Assembly: GCF_000716675.1 (NCBI RefSeq)
Contig: NZ_JNXT01000005.1
Location: 1-64,000, forward strand
Source of the DNA: Streptomyces alboflavus
GTDB lineage: Bacteria; Actinomycetota; Actinomycetes; Streptomycetales; Streptomycetaceae
Length of the DNA stretch: 64,000 nucleotides
Direction: 5' to 3'
Shown here: one piece after another, positions 32,306-41,606 of the stretch
Layout: each line of letters starts with the position of its first letter
Position numbering within the stretch: position 1 is the first letter of the stretch
Notes under the pieces: model-generated
Database searches by the model: none
What the model saw: the letters and a program-made list of their open reading frames with translations, nothing else
What the model was told of the DNA's origin: nothing
Translations under genes and position numbers: made by a program

Positions 32306-33718
32306 TCAGCTCTTCTTGTACGCCTTGGCCGCCGCGTCCTCCAGCGTCTGCTGGGTGCCCGCGACGTTCTTCGGGTTCTTCAGGAAGTCCTGCAGCGCCT
32401 TCCACTCGCCCTTGCCCGGCGTGCCGCCGAAGGACTGCGGGGCTTGGTCCGACATGTCGAAGCGGATGTCGTCGCCCGCCTTGATCAGCGCATCGGCGAT
32501 GCCGCGCTGCACGTCGTTCGGGTACGCCTTCAGGTCCAGGGCCTTGTTCGGCGACACGAAACCGCCCGCCTCCGCCCAGATCTTCGCGGCGTCCGGGGTG
32601 GCGAGGAACGTGAGCAGGGCCTGCGCGCCCTTGCTGTTCTTCAGCGCCACGGCCGCGTCACCGCCGACGACGGCCGGCGACTCGTCCCCGACCGCGGGGA
32701 ACGGGAACACCTTCGCGTCCTTGCCCACCTCGGCCTTGGTCTCCGCGATCGACAGGGACACCATGTCGCCCTCGAAGACCATGCCCGCCTTCGGCTGGTC
32801 GCCGCCGGTGAACGTCTGCTTCACGGACGCGGGGAACTCCGTCTGCAGGGCGCCGTCGGCACCCCCGGCGATGAACCCCTTCTTCCCGAAGAGCTCCCCG
32901 AGCGTCGTCAGGGCGTCCTTGACGGACGGGTCCGTCCACTTGATCTTGTGCTGGGCGAGCTGGTCGTACTTCTCCGGACCCGCCTGCGAGAGGTAGATGT
33001 TCTCGAACCAGTCCGTGAGGGTCCACGCCTCCGCGCCGCCCACCGACATCGGCGTGACACCCGAGTCGTACACCGTCTGCGCGGTCTTCATGAACTCCTT
33101 CCAGGTCTTCGGCTCCTTGACGCCCGCGTTCGTGAAGACCTCGGTGTTGTACCAGATCAGCGACTTGTTGGCGGCCTTGAAGTAGACGCCGTACTGCTTG
33201 CCGTCCACCGCCCCGAGGTCCTGCCAGCCCTGCGCGTAGTTCTTTGTGAGCTGCTTCTGTGCCTCGGGCCCGACCGGCTTGGCCCACTTGTTCTGCACCG
33301 CCTGCTCGATCGCGCCGACCTGCGGCAGCATCGCCACGTCCGGCGGCTGGCCGCCCGCCGCCTTCGACTCCAGGAAGCTGATGATCGGGTCCTGGGCCGG
33401 TACGAACGACACCTCGGCGCCCGTACGCTTCTCGAACTCGTCCAGGACCTTCAGGAACACCTTCCGCTCGGCGCCGCCCCAGACGGCGGCCACCGACACC
33501 TTCTCGCCGTCCAGCTTGGGCAGTTGCACGGTGGCCGCGCTCTCCTTGCCGCCACCGCCTGCCTTGTCGTCATCCTTGTCCTTGTCGTCGCCCCCGCAGG
33601 CGCTGAGCCCCAGCGCGAGGGCGCCGACGGCGGCGGAGGCGACGATCTTGGCGGCCGCCCCGCGCGTGCGACGAGCGCGACGTGTGTTCGGTGTGCGTGT
33701 ACGAAGAGTGCTGCGCAT
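32306..33718 (-). CDS. Sugar-binding lipoprotein of the ABC importer
   Basis: A 470-residue extracellular solute-binding protein (SBP_bac_1 family). An Arg-rich n-region and hydrophobic core end in the lipobox LSAC with the lipidated Cys at residue 41, then an Asp/Lys/Gly linker. The mature protein shows family features such as PPDVAMLPQVG, GVYFKAANKSLIWYNTEVF, AGMVFEGDMVS and FVSPNKALD. It would deliver an oligosaccharide to the two permeases. A GTG directly before the ATG is an alternative start. A promoter is proposed at 33758-33787; no LacI-family regulator gene is adjacent. Confidence 0.92.
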   Translation of the reverse strand: MRSTLRTRTPNTRRARRTRGAAAKIVASAAVGALALGLSACGGDDKDKDDDKAGGGGKESAATVQLPKLDGEKVSVAAVWGGAERKVFLKVLDEFEKRTGAEVSFVPAQDPIISFLESKAAGGQPPDVAMLPQVGAIEQAVQNKWAKPVGPEAQKQLTKNYAQGWQDLGAVDGKQYGVYFKAANKSLIWYNTEVFTNAGVKEPKTWKEFMKTAQTVYDSGVTPMSVGGAEAWTLTDWFENIYLSQAGPEKYDQLAQHKIKWTDPSVKDALTTLGELFGKKGFIAGGADGALQTEFPASVKQTFTGGDQPKAGMVFEGDMVSLSIAETKAEVGKDAKVFPFPAVGDESPAVVGGDAAVALKNSKGAQALLTFLATPDAAKIWAEAGGFVSPNKALDLKAYPNDVQRGIADALIKAGDDIRFDMSDQAPQSFGGTPGKGEWKALQDFLKNPKNVAGTQQTLEDAAAKAYKKS

Positions 33719-33757
33719 CACTGCCCCGTTCTCTTCCCCGACAGGTCCCGTTGCGTC

Positions 33758-33787
33758 TGTCTACGCCCGCGTGGTCAGGGGCGGCAA
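33758..33787 (-). promoter_or_regulatory. Putative promoter of the sugar importer operon
   Basis: On the minus strand TTGCCG (33787-33782) and TAGACA (33763-33758) are separated by 18 nt, about 40 nt before the ATG of the binding protein. No clear operator palindrome overlaps it. Confidence 0.4.
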
Positions 33788-33924
33788 GATGGTCTACGGC
33801 GCCAAGTCGGTGATCGTGATGGCGTTGTGACGTGCCGTCATCTGGCGTGGGCGCCCTTTTGGACGAGGTCCGCCGGGGCTTGCGCCCGCCTTTGCCCCCA
33901 GCTGTTCCTGGCCGGGGGGCGCGC

Positions 33925-34640
33925 CTTCCGTCCCACCGCTTCGCGGTGGGTTTCCCCCACCCGCCCGCCCGTGACTGTGGGACGCGGCTTGCCGTCGCGG
34001 GGTGGCGGGGTGCCTGCGGCCGCATCGCTTGTGCGGCTTGCGTTCCGACGCCTTCCGTCCCGCCGCTGCGCGGCGGCTCTCCCACCCGCCCGCCCGTGAT
34101 CGTGGGGCGCGGCTTGCCGTCGCGGGTGGCGGGGTGCTTGCGGTCGCGTGGCTGGTGCGGCTCGTGCTCCGGTGCCTTCCGTCCCGCCGCTTCGCGGTGG
34201 GTTTCTCCCCGGCCGCCCGTCCGTGGCTGTGGGGCGTGGCTTGTCCTGGTGGGGTGGCGGGGTGCCTGTGGCTGCATCGCTTGTGCGGCTTGTGTTCGGG
34301 CGCCTTCTGTCCTGCCGCTGTGCGGCGGCTCTCCCGCCCGCCCGTGGTCGTGGGGCGCGGCTTGTCCTGGCGGCGTGGCGGGGTGCTTGCGGTCGCGTGG
34401 CTGGTGCGGCTTGTGTTCCGGCGTCTTCCGTCCCGCCGCTTCGCGGTGGGTTTCCCCCACCCGCCCACCCGTCCGTGGCTGTGGGGCGTGGCTTGCCCTG
34501 GCGGGTGGTGGGGTGGTTGTGGTCGCATGGTTTGTGCGGCTTGTGTTCCGGCGTCTTCCGTCCTGCCGCTGCGCTGCGGCTCTCCTGCCCGTCTGGCCGG
34601 GATCGCGGGGCGCAGCCTGCCCCTGCGGGGCATCTGCTCC
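33925..34640. repeat. Tandem array of six ~125-bp imperfect repeats
   Basis: A block starting CTTCCGTCCCGCCGCT recurs at 33925, 34052, 34176, 34304, 34425 and 34555, so the period is 121-130 bp. Each unit has a short hairpin with a CGGCGG-type arm around TGCG or TTCG, a GTGGGGCGCGGCTTG-like element and a GTGCGGCTTGTGTTCCGG-like end. Spacings of 127, 124, 128, 121 and 130 bp are mostly not multiples of three, so no frame is preserved and the array is non-coding. It fills the space between the FHA-ATPase end and the sugar importer promoter. Confidence 0.85.
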
Positions 34641-34749
34641 GTGGCGGGGGCTTTGGTGCCGTCCCGCCCTGTGGGGGCGCCGCCCGAGGAGGCCTCCGTC
34701 CGACGGCGTCGGTCCCGTGGGCGGCGGGTGTCCCGGGCGCGGGCCGGGG

Positions 34750-37700
34750 TCACAGCAGGGAAGGCACCCGTTCCGCCGACACCGACCGCGCCGCGCGCTC
34801 CAGTGCGCTGGCGAGGAGGGCCAGGTCCGTCGGGCCGTTTCCGAGTTCCCGGACGGGCCTTCGGGTCGGTGGGTCTCCCATCCGCTCCCACTCGAGGGGC
34901 ACCACCGTGGGCCGGAGCGTCGCGGTGCGTGGGATCCGGCCGGTGACGCGCCCGGACTGGAAGGCGACCCCCCGGCCGTCCAGGCCGCGCAGCGCACCCC
35001 GCCCGGGAGCGGGATCGTCCGCCCCGGTGCCGACGGCGTCCAGCGTGACCAGGAGCCCGGCCCGCCGCCCCACCTCCGAGGCCCCGACCCGCTCACCCCG
35101 CGCCGCCGCGACCAGGTGCACGCCGAGCCGCTCCCCGTCCCGGGCCACCGCCTCCAGGGCCCGCACCACGGACCCGGCGGCGGGCCGCCCGGGCGACCCG
35201 AGCGCGGGCGCGAGCAACGCGTCGAAGTCGTCCACGAGCACGACGAGCCGCGCCAGCGGCGGCCCGGGCTCGGCCCGCCCCGCCGTGATGGGCCGCAGCC
35301 GCATGGTGGCGCGCGTCGGGGAGTCGAGGTCCCCGCTGTCGGGGGTGCTCGTGCCGTGGGGGTCGTCAGGGACGCCGGGTCCGTGGGGGGCGTTGGGGCC
35401 ACCGGATCCGCCGGGGCCGCTGGACCCACGGGACCCGCCGGGGCCACTGGACCCGCCGGAGCCACCGCCGCCACGAGATCCGCCGGGCGCGGCAGCGCCA
35501 CCCGCCCCGTCGGCTCCCTCGGCCCCACCCGTTCCACCCGCACGCCCGGCCCCGAGCGACCCCGCGGCCTCCGCCCCGGACGACCGCTGCGCGACCATCC
35601 GCCCCGACACTTCCTGCTGCGTGTGCCACTCGGCGAACCCCACCCGCCCCAGCAACTCCGCCCGCCGCTTCAGCTCGGCCGTCAGGGACTGCGCGAACTC
35701 CCGCATCCGGACGGGGTCGTTGGCGGCGAGGTGCGTGGTGACGTGGGGCAGCTCCGTACAGGCCCGCAGGCCGTCACCCGGCCGCTCCCCGCCCCCGACC
35801 CCGCTTCCGCCGCCCGTCCCGGACCCGCCGCCCGGTCCGCCGTCGCGGCCGTCGATGAGGACGATCCCGAGCCGGTCGGGCCGTTCGGCGGCCGCGAGGG
35901 ACGCCGCCACGGACCGCAGCAGCTCCGTGCGTCCGCTGCCCGTGGGACCCTCGATCAGCAGATGCGGGCCGTCCGCGACGAGGTCCGCGACCACAGGGCC
36001 GCGCGCCCCCGCCCCGAGCACCGCCCAGGCCCGCCCGCCCAGCGCCCGCGCGTCGTCCGCGGCGGCCGCCCACCGCGCCATCAGCGAGGCGGGCGTGGCC
36101 CGGGCGAGCCCCAACTCGTCCAGGAGCCGCGCCGACTGGGGCAGCGGCACGGCCACCCGCGCCTGCCCGGCCCCCGTCCCCGCCCCGTCCGGCCGCAGCG
36201 GCGCCAGCGCCCGGGCGAACCGCTGCGCCCACGCCGCCGACACCGCGTCCACCACGGCGACCGTGCCGTTCCCCGCGGGCCGCCCCTCCGCCGTGCGCAG
36301 CACCCGCAGCGCCGTCGCCACGTCCCCGCTGAGCAACGCCGCCGCCCCGCACGCGCGGAACGCGGGCGATACCTCGCACGCCGCCTCGTACGTGTCCGTC
36401 ACCGGCGACGTGGGCGACGCGGCCGTCGTCTCGGCCAGGCACACCACATGGATCCCGGCCCCGGCCCCTTCACGCGCGAGCCGCACGGCGGCCTCCCGCA
36501 GCCCGGCCGACCCCGGATCCCCGTCCACGACCACCACCGTGCGCGGCCCGGGCGGAAGCATGCTCTCGGCGTGCCCGCCCAACGAGCCCCCGGAGGGACC
36601 CGGTTGGCCGGACGCCGCCCCGAACCCCGCCTCCCCACCGGCCGGTTCAGCGGGTTCGTCGAGGCGCCGCAGCAGCTCGCCCGTCCGGGCCGCCGCCTGC
36701 TCCCTGTCGTACGCCAGCAGCAACCGGCAGTCCTGCCCGTGGCCGGGCCTCACATGCGGCAGCCAGCCGAGCCAAGCCCACTCGTCGGCCCGCTGCCTCG
36801 GTGTACGCGTACGGTCCGTGCTGATCAGGACGATCTCCAGCGCGCCCGGCGAGTGCAGCGCCGCCAACTGCGCGAGCACCGACCTCGCCAGGCCCGCGAG
36901 CCGTTCGCGCGGCCCCGCGAGCCCCAGCGCCCCCGCCTCCCGCAGGCTCACCGTCACCGGCACCGCGGGCACAAGCCCGTCCGCGCCCGGGGCGGCCCGA
37001 TCGACCGTGCCGAGCCGCACGGTCAGCGCCTCCGGGTGCCCGGGGCCGCGCTCCCAGAGCCGCGCCCCCGGCCCGAGCGCCGTCAGGAGCAGCGCCGCCG
37101 CGTCGGGCCACGCCTCGGGCACCCGCGCGCCCGCGTCGGCCGTCCCTCCGGCGCCCACCTCCTCCGGCCCGCCCGGCCACCCGTCCTCGTACGCCGCCGC
37201 GTTCCGGGGCCCGTCATACGTCTCGTCGTACGCGGAGTGCTCCCGCTCCGCCTCCTCGCTCCGCCCACCGGCCAGCCGCCGCGCCCACGCGGACAGCCCC
37301 CCGCGCTTGCGCACCCCGCGCGGCACGGTCGTCCCGCGCGGCGGCGTACCGGCCCGGTGCCGCTCCATCTCCGGCACCCCGCCCTGCTGCGGCACCACGG
37401 GTGTCTCGGGAGGGGTGGGGGAGGCGGCGGTGCCAGGAGAGGTGGGGGAGGCCGGGGGCATCCCAGAAGCGGCCGGGGGCATCCCCGAGGCGACGGGGGG
37501 CGCGGGAGCCGCAGGGTGTCCGGGGTGCCCGGGCGCTGCCGGGTGAGCAGGGTGTGCGGGTGGCGCGGTGGACGCAGGAGTTCCTTGGGCCCCGGGCATC
37601 CCGGGGGCAGCAGGGCCCCCCGGGGCAGCAGGGTCCCCCGGGGCAGCAGGGTCCCCTGGGACAACAGGGCCCCCCGGGACAGCAGGAGCCCCCGGGGTTC

Positions 37701-39213
37701 CGGGCACGCCCGGCATCGCAGAGGTTCCGTGCGCTCCAGGCATCCCTGGTGTCACGGATGCTCTGCGGGATCCAGGCATGCCTCCGGTTGCAGAGGTCCC
37801 TTGAGTGCCCGGCGCACCCGGCGCCGCAGAGGTCCCCGAAGTGCCCGGCGCACCGTGCGTCGTGGAGGCCCCCGGAGCACCAGGCGCCCCCGACGCCGCA
37901 GAAGCCCCCCGAGCGTCAGACGCCCCGCGTGCTCCGGACCGCCCCGCGGACGCAGACGTCCCCCTGGGCCCAGGCACCCCGTGAGCCGCCGACGCCCCCG
38001 CGGCCCCAGGCATCCCGGGCGCCCCAGAAGCCCCAGCGGCCCCGGCCCCCTCCGACGTACCTAGACGTCCGCCCTCACTCCCGGGCCCACCCCCATGCCC
38101 GCCCGCACTGCCCTCGGCAGCCCCCCAGTCCGCCGACCCATACGCATGCTGCGTCGAGCCGCCACCCGGCCGTACATCCCCATGCCGGGCGCCTTCCGGC
38201 CGTACATCCCCATGCCGGGCGCCTTCCGGCCGTACATCCCCATGCCGGGCGCCTTCCGGCCGCACATCCCCATGCCGGGCGCCTTCCGGCCGCACATCCC
38301 CGCGCCGGGCGCCTTCCGGCCGTACATCCCCGCGCCGACCGCCCTCCGGCCGCACGTCCCCGCCCCCGGGCCCCGGCTGCCACCCGTCCCCGGCCGCTGC
38401 GGCCCCAGCCCCGCCCGGGACCCCGTGCCCAGGGCCCACCGGCGCGCTGACGCCGTGTCCCGGACCCACCGGCGCCCCATGTCCAAGACCCGCTGCTCCG
38501 CGCCCCGAAGGGACGCTCGCTCCCTGCACCGGGACCCCTGTCCCCTCCAGCCCCTCCAGGGCGGCGATCCGCACCCGCACATGCCCCTCGCCGTCCGAGG
38601 CCGTCGGCAGCGGGTCGTCCACGGCGTCGCCCGCGGTGAGGCGGAGCACGGACTCGCCGACGCGCAGGAGGGAGCCGGAGGGGAGGCGGACCGGGCGGTC
38701 GGAGATGGCGCGGCCGTCGACCGTCGTGCCGTTCGTCGAGCCGAGGTCGGTGACCGTGACGCGGCCGTCCGGGTCCAGGGTGACCGCGCAGTGCAGCCGG
38801 GAGACGTCCGGGTCGTCGAGGGGGACGTCGGCCTGCGCGGAGCGGCCGACGCGGATCTGGCCGCCGTGCAGCAGGTGCACGCCGCCCGCGTCGGGGCCCG
38901 CGACCACGTGCAGCCGGGCAGTGGCCTCGGCCAGGTCGGGGCCCGGCTCGGCGGGGGTGCCGACGGAGAGGACGGCGCCGTCGACCAGGGGCGGCTCGCC
39001 GAGCGTGCAGCGCTGGAGGTCGAGGCGGTCCGACTGGGCGTAGAGGACGGTGGGGCCCTCGCCCGAGGTCACGGCCGCGGCCAGGCCGGAGGCGACCGCG
39101 GCGAGGGCGGTCCCGGCGGGGGCGGTGACGAGCACGTCGCAGGCCGCCGCGGGGCGTCCCCCCGGCTCGGTCTGGCCGCCACGCGGCCCGAGGACGGTCA
39201 GCCGGATCTGCAT
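34750..39213 (-). CDS. FHA-domain / collagen-like / FtsK-SpoIIIE-type ATPase
   Basis: A 1487-residue protein. Residues ~100-190 are an FHA phosphothreonine-binding domain (IRVGRSAQADVPLDD, VSRLHCAVTL, DLGSTNGTTVDG). A long low-complexity stretch follows: seven 10-residue GDVRPEGARH repeats (~285-350), then Gly-X-Y collagen-like sequence (~375-500) and Pro/Ala-rich linkers. The C-terminal ~750 residues are an FtsK/SpoIIIE/EssC-type region: a degenerate first ATPase-like module and a second with Walker A GPTGSGRTE (Arg in place of Lys) near residue 1088 and Walker B LVVLVDDFDALL near 1323. No membrane helices are evident, unlike EssC. The facing Ser/Thr kinases are natural partners for the FHA domain. 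The ATG ribosome site is weak. Confidence 0.8.
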   Translation of the reverse strand: MQIRLTVLGPRGGQTEPGGRPAAACDVLVTAPAGTALAAVASGLAAAVTSGEGPTVLYAQSDRLDLQRCTLGEPPLVDGAVLSVGTPAEPGPDLAEATARLHVVAGPDAGGVHLLHGGQIRVGRSAQADVPLDDPDVSRLHCAVTLDPDGRVTVTDLGSTNGTTVDGRAISDRPVRLPSGSLLRVGESVLRLTAGDAVDDPLPTASDGEGHVRVRIAALEGLEGTGVPVQGASVPSGRGAAGLGHGAPVGPGHGVSAPVGPGHGVPGGAGAAAAGDGWQPGPGGGDVRPEGGRRGDVRPEGARRGDVRPEGARHGDVRPEGARHGDVRPEGARHGDVRPEGARHGDVRPGGGSTQHAYGSADWGAAEGSAGGHGGGPGSEGGRLGTSEGAGAAGASGAPGMPGAAGASAAHGVPGPRGTSASAGRSGARGASDARGASAASGAPGAPGASTTHGAPGTSGTSAAPGAPGTQGTSATGGMPGSRRASVTPGMPGAHGTSAMPGVPGTPGAPAVPGGPVVPGDPAAPGDPAAPGGPAAPGMPGAQGTPASTAPPAHPAHPAAPGHPGHPAAPAPPVASGMPPAASGMPPASPTSPGTAASPTPPETPVVPQQGGVPEMERHRAGTPPRGTTVPRGVRKRGGLSAWARRLAGGRSEEAEREHSAYDETYDGPRNAAAYEDGWPGGPEEVGAGGTADAGARVPEAWPDAAALLLTALGPGARLWERGPGHPEALTVRLGTVDRAAPGADGLVPAVPVTVSLREAGALGLAGPRERLAGLARSVLAQLAALHSPGALEIVLISTDRTRTPRQRADEWAWLGWLPHVRPGHGQDCRLLLAYDREQAAARTGELLRRLDEPAEPAGGEAGFGAASGQPGPSGGSLGGHAESMLPPGPRTVVVVDGDPGSAGLREAAVRLAREGAGAGIHVVCLAETTAASPTSPVTDTYEAACEVSPAFRACGAAALLSGDVATALRVLRTAEGRPAGNGTVAVVDAVSAAWAQRFARALAPLRPDGAGTGAGQARVAVPLPQSARLLDELGLARATPASLMARWAAAADDARALGGRAWAVLGAGARGPVVADLVADGPHLLIEGPTGSGRTELLRSVAASLAAAERPDRLGIVLIDGRDGGPGGGSGTGGGSGVGGGERPGDGLRACTELPHVTTHLAANDPVRMREFAQSLTAELKRRAELLGRVGFAEWHTQQEVSGRMVAQRSSGAEAAGSLGAGRAGGTGGAEGADGAGGAAAPGGSRGGGGSGGSSGPGGSRGSSGPGGSGGPNAPHGPGVPDDPHGTSTPDSGDLDSPTRATMRLRPITAGRAEPGPPLARLVVLVDDFDALLAPALGSPGRPAAGSVVRALEAVARDGERLGVHLVAAARGERVGASEVGRRAGLLVTLDAVGTGADDPAPGRGALRGLDGRGVAFQSGRVTGRIPRTATLRPTVVPLEWERMGDPPTRRPVRELGNGPTDLALLASALERAARSVSAERVPSLL
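38161..38360 (-). repeat. Seven in-frame 30-bp tandem repeats in the FHA-ATPase gene
   Basis: The 30-bp unit encodes GDVRPEGARH and is repeated about seven times, the central copies nearly identical in DNA. As the period is a multiple of three, copy number can change without breaking the reading frame. It behaves like a coding minisatellite. Confidence 0.85.
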
Positions 39214-39799
39214 CGCCGTCAGCGGTCCCTTCCTGCGCTGGGCGCCCGGCACGGGGACTCGCGCTGTGATTCCCCCCACCGCACACGGGCACGTCGGCCA
39301 GTACGGACAGCATCCTCGCACCTGCCACTGACAACACGCCCGCCCCCCACCCGCATTTGATCTTGATTGGTCGGCTCTGCTCGGAAACGTGCCCGCAAAG
39401 TGCCTGCTCGGACCGATGTGGGCGGTGATGGCCACCTGACCGCGGTGACCCCCGGGACCACAGCCGGACCACAGCCGGGGACCGCGGCCGGGACCAAAGT
39501 CCGTTTCCGCCGCTCTCGGCGGCTCACCGGGCCCCATCGGCAACCAACCGCGCTGGTGGAGCGTCTTCCCTCCGAACAAAGGTCCGCCGTGGGTCCGATT
39601 CCGGCCGCCGGGAGGCGCAAGATCGTCGGACGGTGCCCCGTTCGGCGGCACTACAGTGGGTCGGAACGCTGTACCGGACGACGGGCGGCGAGCAGCACAC
39701 CAGCACCGCAAGGACAGCGGGACGGCGCCACCGCGCAGCGGGGCGGCGCGAACGCACCGCAGGACCACAGACCAGCCAGATCAGCAGGGAGCGCATGAC
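39214..39799. other. Divergent intergenic region between FHA-ATPase and kinase genes
   Basis: This ~590-bp region separates the start codons of two divergent genes and must hold both promoters. A possible -10 (TACAGT, about 39652) faces the kinase, and AT-richer sequence near 39355-39375 may serve the ATPase gene. I see no RNA gene, strong palindrome or convincing small ORF. Confidence 0.5.
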
Positions 39800-41425
39800 G
39801 TGCGGCCGGTAGGCAGCAAGTACCTGCTCGAGGAGCCGCTCGGGCGCGGCGCCACGGGCACCGTCTGGCGAGCCCGCCAGCGGGAGACCGCGGGCGCCGA
39901 GGCGGCCGTTCCCGGCCAGCCCGGCGAGACCGTCGCGATCAAGGTCCTCAAGGAGGAGCTGGCCAACGACCCGGACGTGGTGATGCGCTTCCTGAGGGAG
40001 CGCTCCGTCCTGCTCAGGCTGACGCACCCGAACATCGTGCGCACCCGCGACCTGGTCGTCGAGGGCGACCTGCTCGCGCTGGTCATGGACCTCGTCGAGG
40101 GCCCCGACCTGCACAAGTACCTGCGCGAGAACGGCCCGTTCACGCCGGCCGCGGCGGCTCTGCTCACCGCCCAGATCGCCGACGCGCTGGCCGCGAGCCA
40201 CGCCGACGGCGTCGTGCACCGCGACCTCAAGCCCGCGAACGTCCTGGTCAAGCAGGACGCGAGCGGAATGCACCCGATGCTCACGGACTTCGGCATCGCC
40301 CGCCTCGCCGACTCCCCGGGCCTGACCCGCACCCAGGAGTTCGTCGGCACGCCCGCGTACGTCGCGCCGGAGTCCGCCGAGGGCCGCCCGCAGACGAGCG
40401 CCGTCGACATCTACGGCGCGGGCATCCTGCTGTACGAGCTGGTCACGGGCCGGCCGCCGTTCGCGGGCGGCTCCGCACTCGAAGTGCTTCACCAGCACCT
40501 GAGCGCCGAGCCGCGCCGCCCCTCCACCGTGCCCGACCCGCTGTGGACGGTCATCGAGCGCTGCCTCAGCAAGGACCCCGACCGCCGCCCCAGCGCCGAG
40601 AACCTGGCGCGCGGCCTGCGCGCCGTCGCCGACGGCATCGGGGTGCACGCGAGCGCCGCACAGATCGCCGCCGCGGAGGGCGTGGCCGCGCTGCTCGCCC
40701 CGGACCCGGCGCCCGCCCCGGTGCCGGACACACCGGGCGCGGCCGACCCCACCCAGGTCCTTCCGAACACCAACGCGGGCGGGTACGACCCGGCCGCCGC
40801 CACCAGCGTGATGCCGCACACCGGCGGCCCCCAGGGCCCGAACGCGGACCCCACGGCCGTCATGCCGCCGGTGGGCCCCGGCCAGCCGGGCGGCAACCCC
40901 GACGACCCGCACCCCTGGCAGAACCAGATGCGTGCGGCCCGCGACCGCAACGACCAGACGCAGGTGCAGTACCTGGACCCGAGCCAGGACCCGCTGCGCC
41001 GCCGTCCGCAGCGCCAGGTGGCCCGCCCGCAGCAGCCCCAGCAGCCGCAGCCGTACGCCCCGCAGCACCAGCCGCAGCCGTACCAGCCGCCGCAGCAGCC
41101 CCGCCAGATGCAGCCGCAGCCTCAGCCGTACGCGCCGCAGCCGCAGCCGTACCAGCCGCCGCCCCAGCAGCCCGCCCCGCCGCAGCCCGCGCCCCCGGAG
41201 CCGCGCCGCCAGCGGCAGCCGAACCCGAACCGGACCCGGATCCCCGGCCTCGGCTGCCTCAAGGGCTGCCTGGTCGTGCTCGTGATCCTGTTCGTCGCGA
41301 GCTGGCTGGTCTGGGAGCTGAGCCCGCTCCAGGATTGGATCGGCACGACGAAGAGCTACTGGGACCAGATCAAGGACGTCTACAACACGGTGTCCGACTG
41401 GTCGAGCAAGATCAACGGGAACTGA
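39800..41425 (+). CDS. pkaA: Transmembrane Ser/Thr protein kinase (PkaA-like)
   Basis: A 541-residue Hanks-type kinase. Gly-loop GRGATGTVW at residues 15-23, catalytic Lys48 in [13 protein letters not shown] near 139-147, DFGIARL and the APE-equivalent VAPESAEG are all intact. Residues ~290-470 are Pro/Gln-rich ([11 protein letters not shown] repeats), followed by one membrane helix ([21 protein letters not shown]) and a short outer tail of ~40 residues without PASTA repeats. The GTG start has AGGGAG 8 nt upstream; an ATG five nt earlier is out of frame. In S. coelicolor pkaA and pkaB lie in tandem next to prfB, the same order as here. Targets may include the divergent FHA protein. Confidence 0.9.
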   Translation: MRPVGSKYLLEEPLGRGATGTVWRARQRETAGAEAAVPGQPGETVAIKVLKEELANDPDVVMRFLRERSVLLRLTHPNIVRTRDLVVEGDLLALVMDLVEGPDLHKYLRENGPFTPAAAALLTAQIADALAASHADGVVHRDLKPANVLVKQDASGMHPMLTDFGIARLADSPGLTRTQEFVGTPAYVAPESAEGRPQTSAVDIYGAGILLYELVTGRPPFAGGSALEVLHQHLSAEPRRPSTVPDPLWTVIERCLSKDPDRRPSAENLARGLRAVADGIGVHASAAQIAAAEGVAALLAPDPAPAPVPDTPGAADPTQVLPNTNAGGYDPAAATSVMPHTGGPQGPNADPTAVMPPVGPGQPGGNPDDPHPWQNQMRAARDRNDQTQVQYLDPSQDPLRRRPQRQVARPQQPQQPQPYAPQHQPQPYQPPQQPRQMQPQPQPYAPQPQPYQPPPQQPAPPQPAPPEPRRQRQPNPNRTRIPGLGCLKGCLVVLVILFVASWLVWELSPLQDWIGTTKSYWDQIKDVYNTVSDWSSKINGN

Positions 41426-41606
41426 GCGGGACCGAGCAGGGACTGAGCGGGACCGTGCGGGAACGGAGAGCAGGCCGGGTTCGGGAGCCGAACCCGGCCG
41501 ACTCTGTTGATTTGTCGACTCCTGCGGGGTGATTTCCCGTGCGGATGTGATGGTTGGTGCCCTGGCCGCGTAGTTTTGGGGCCAACACACATCCGTAGGA
41601 GCAGTC

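Noticed and set aside
34052..34640. Possible CRISPR array
   Set aside because: The repeats are ~125 bp, contiguous and imperfect, with no unique spacers of constant length and no cas genes nearby.
33832..35543. Long frames on both strands with repeated GETHREAAGRK-like peptides
   Set aside because: They read through the ~125-bp DNA array, whose unit lengths mostly break frame. No start site or ribosome site supports them, and they overlap the true ATPase gene.
38161..38360. Possible CRISPR array of 30-bp repeats
   Set aside because: Repeats are directly adjacent without spacers and lie in frame in the FHA-ATPase coding sequence.
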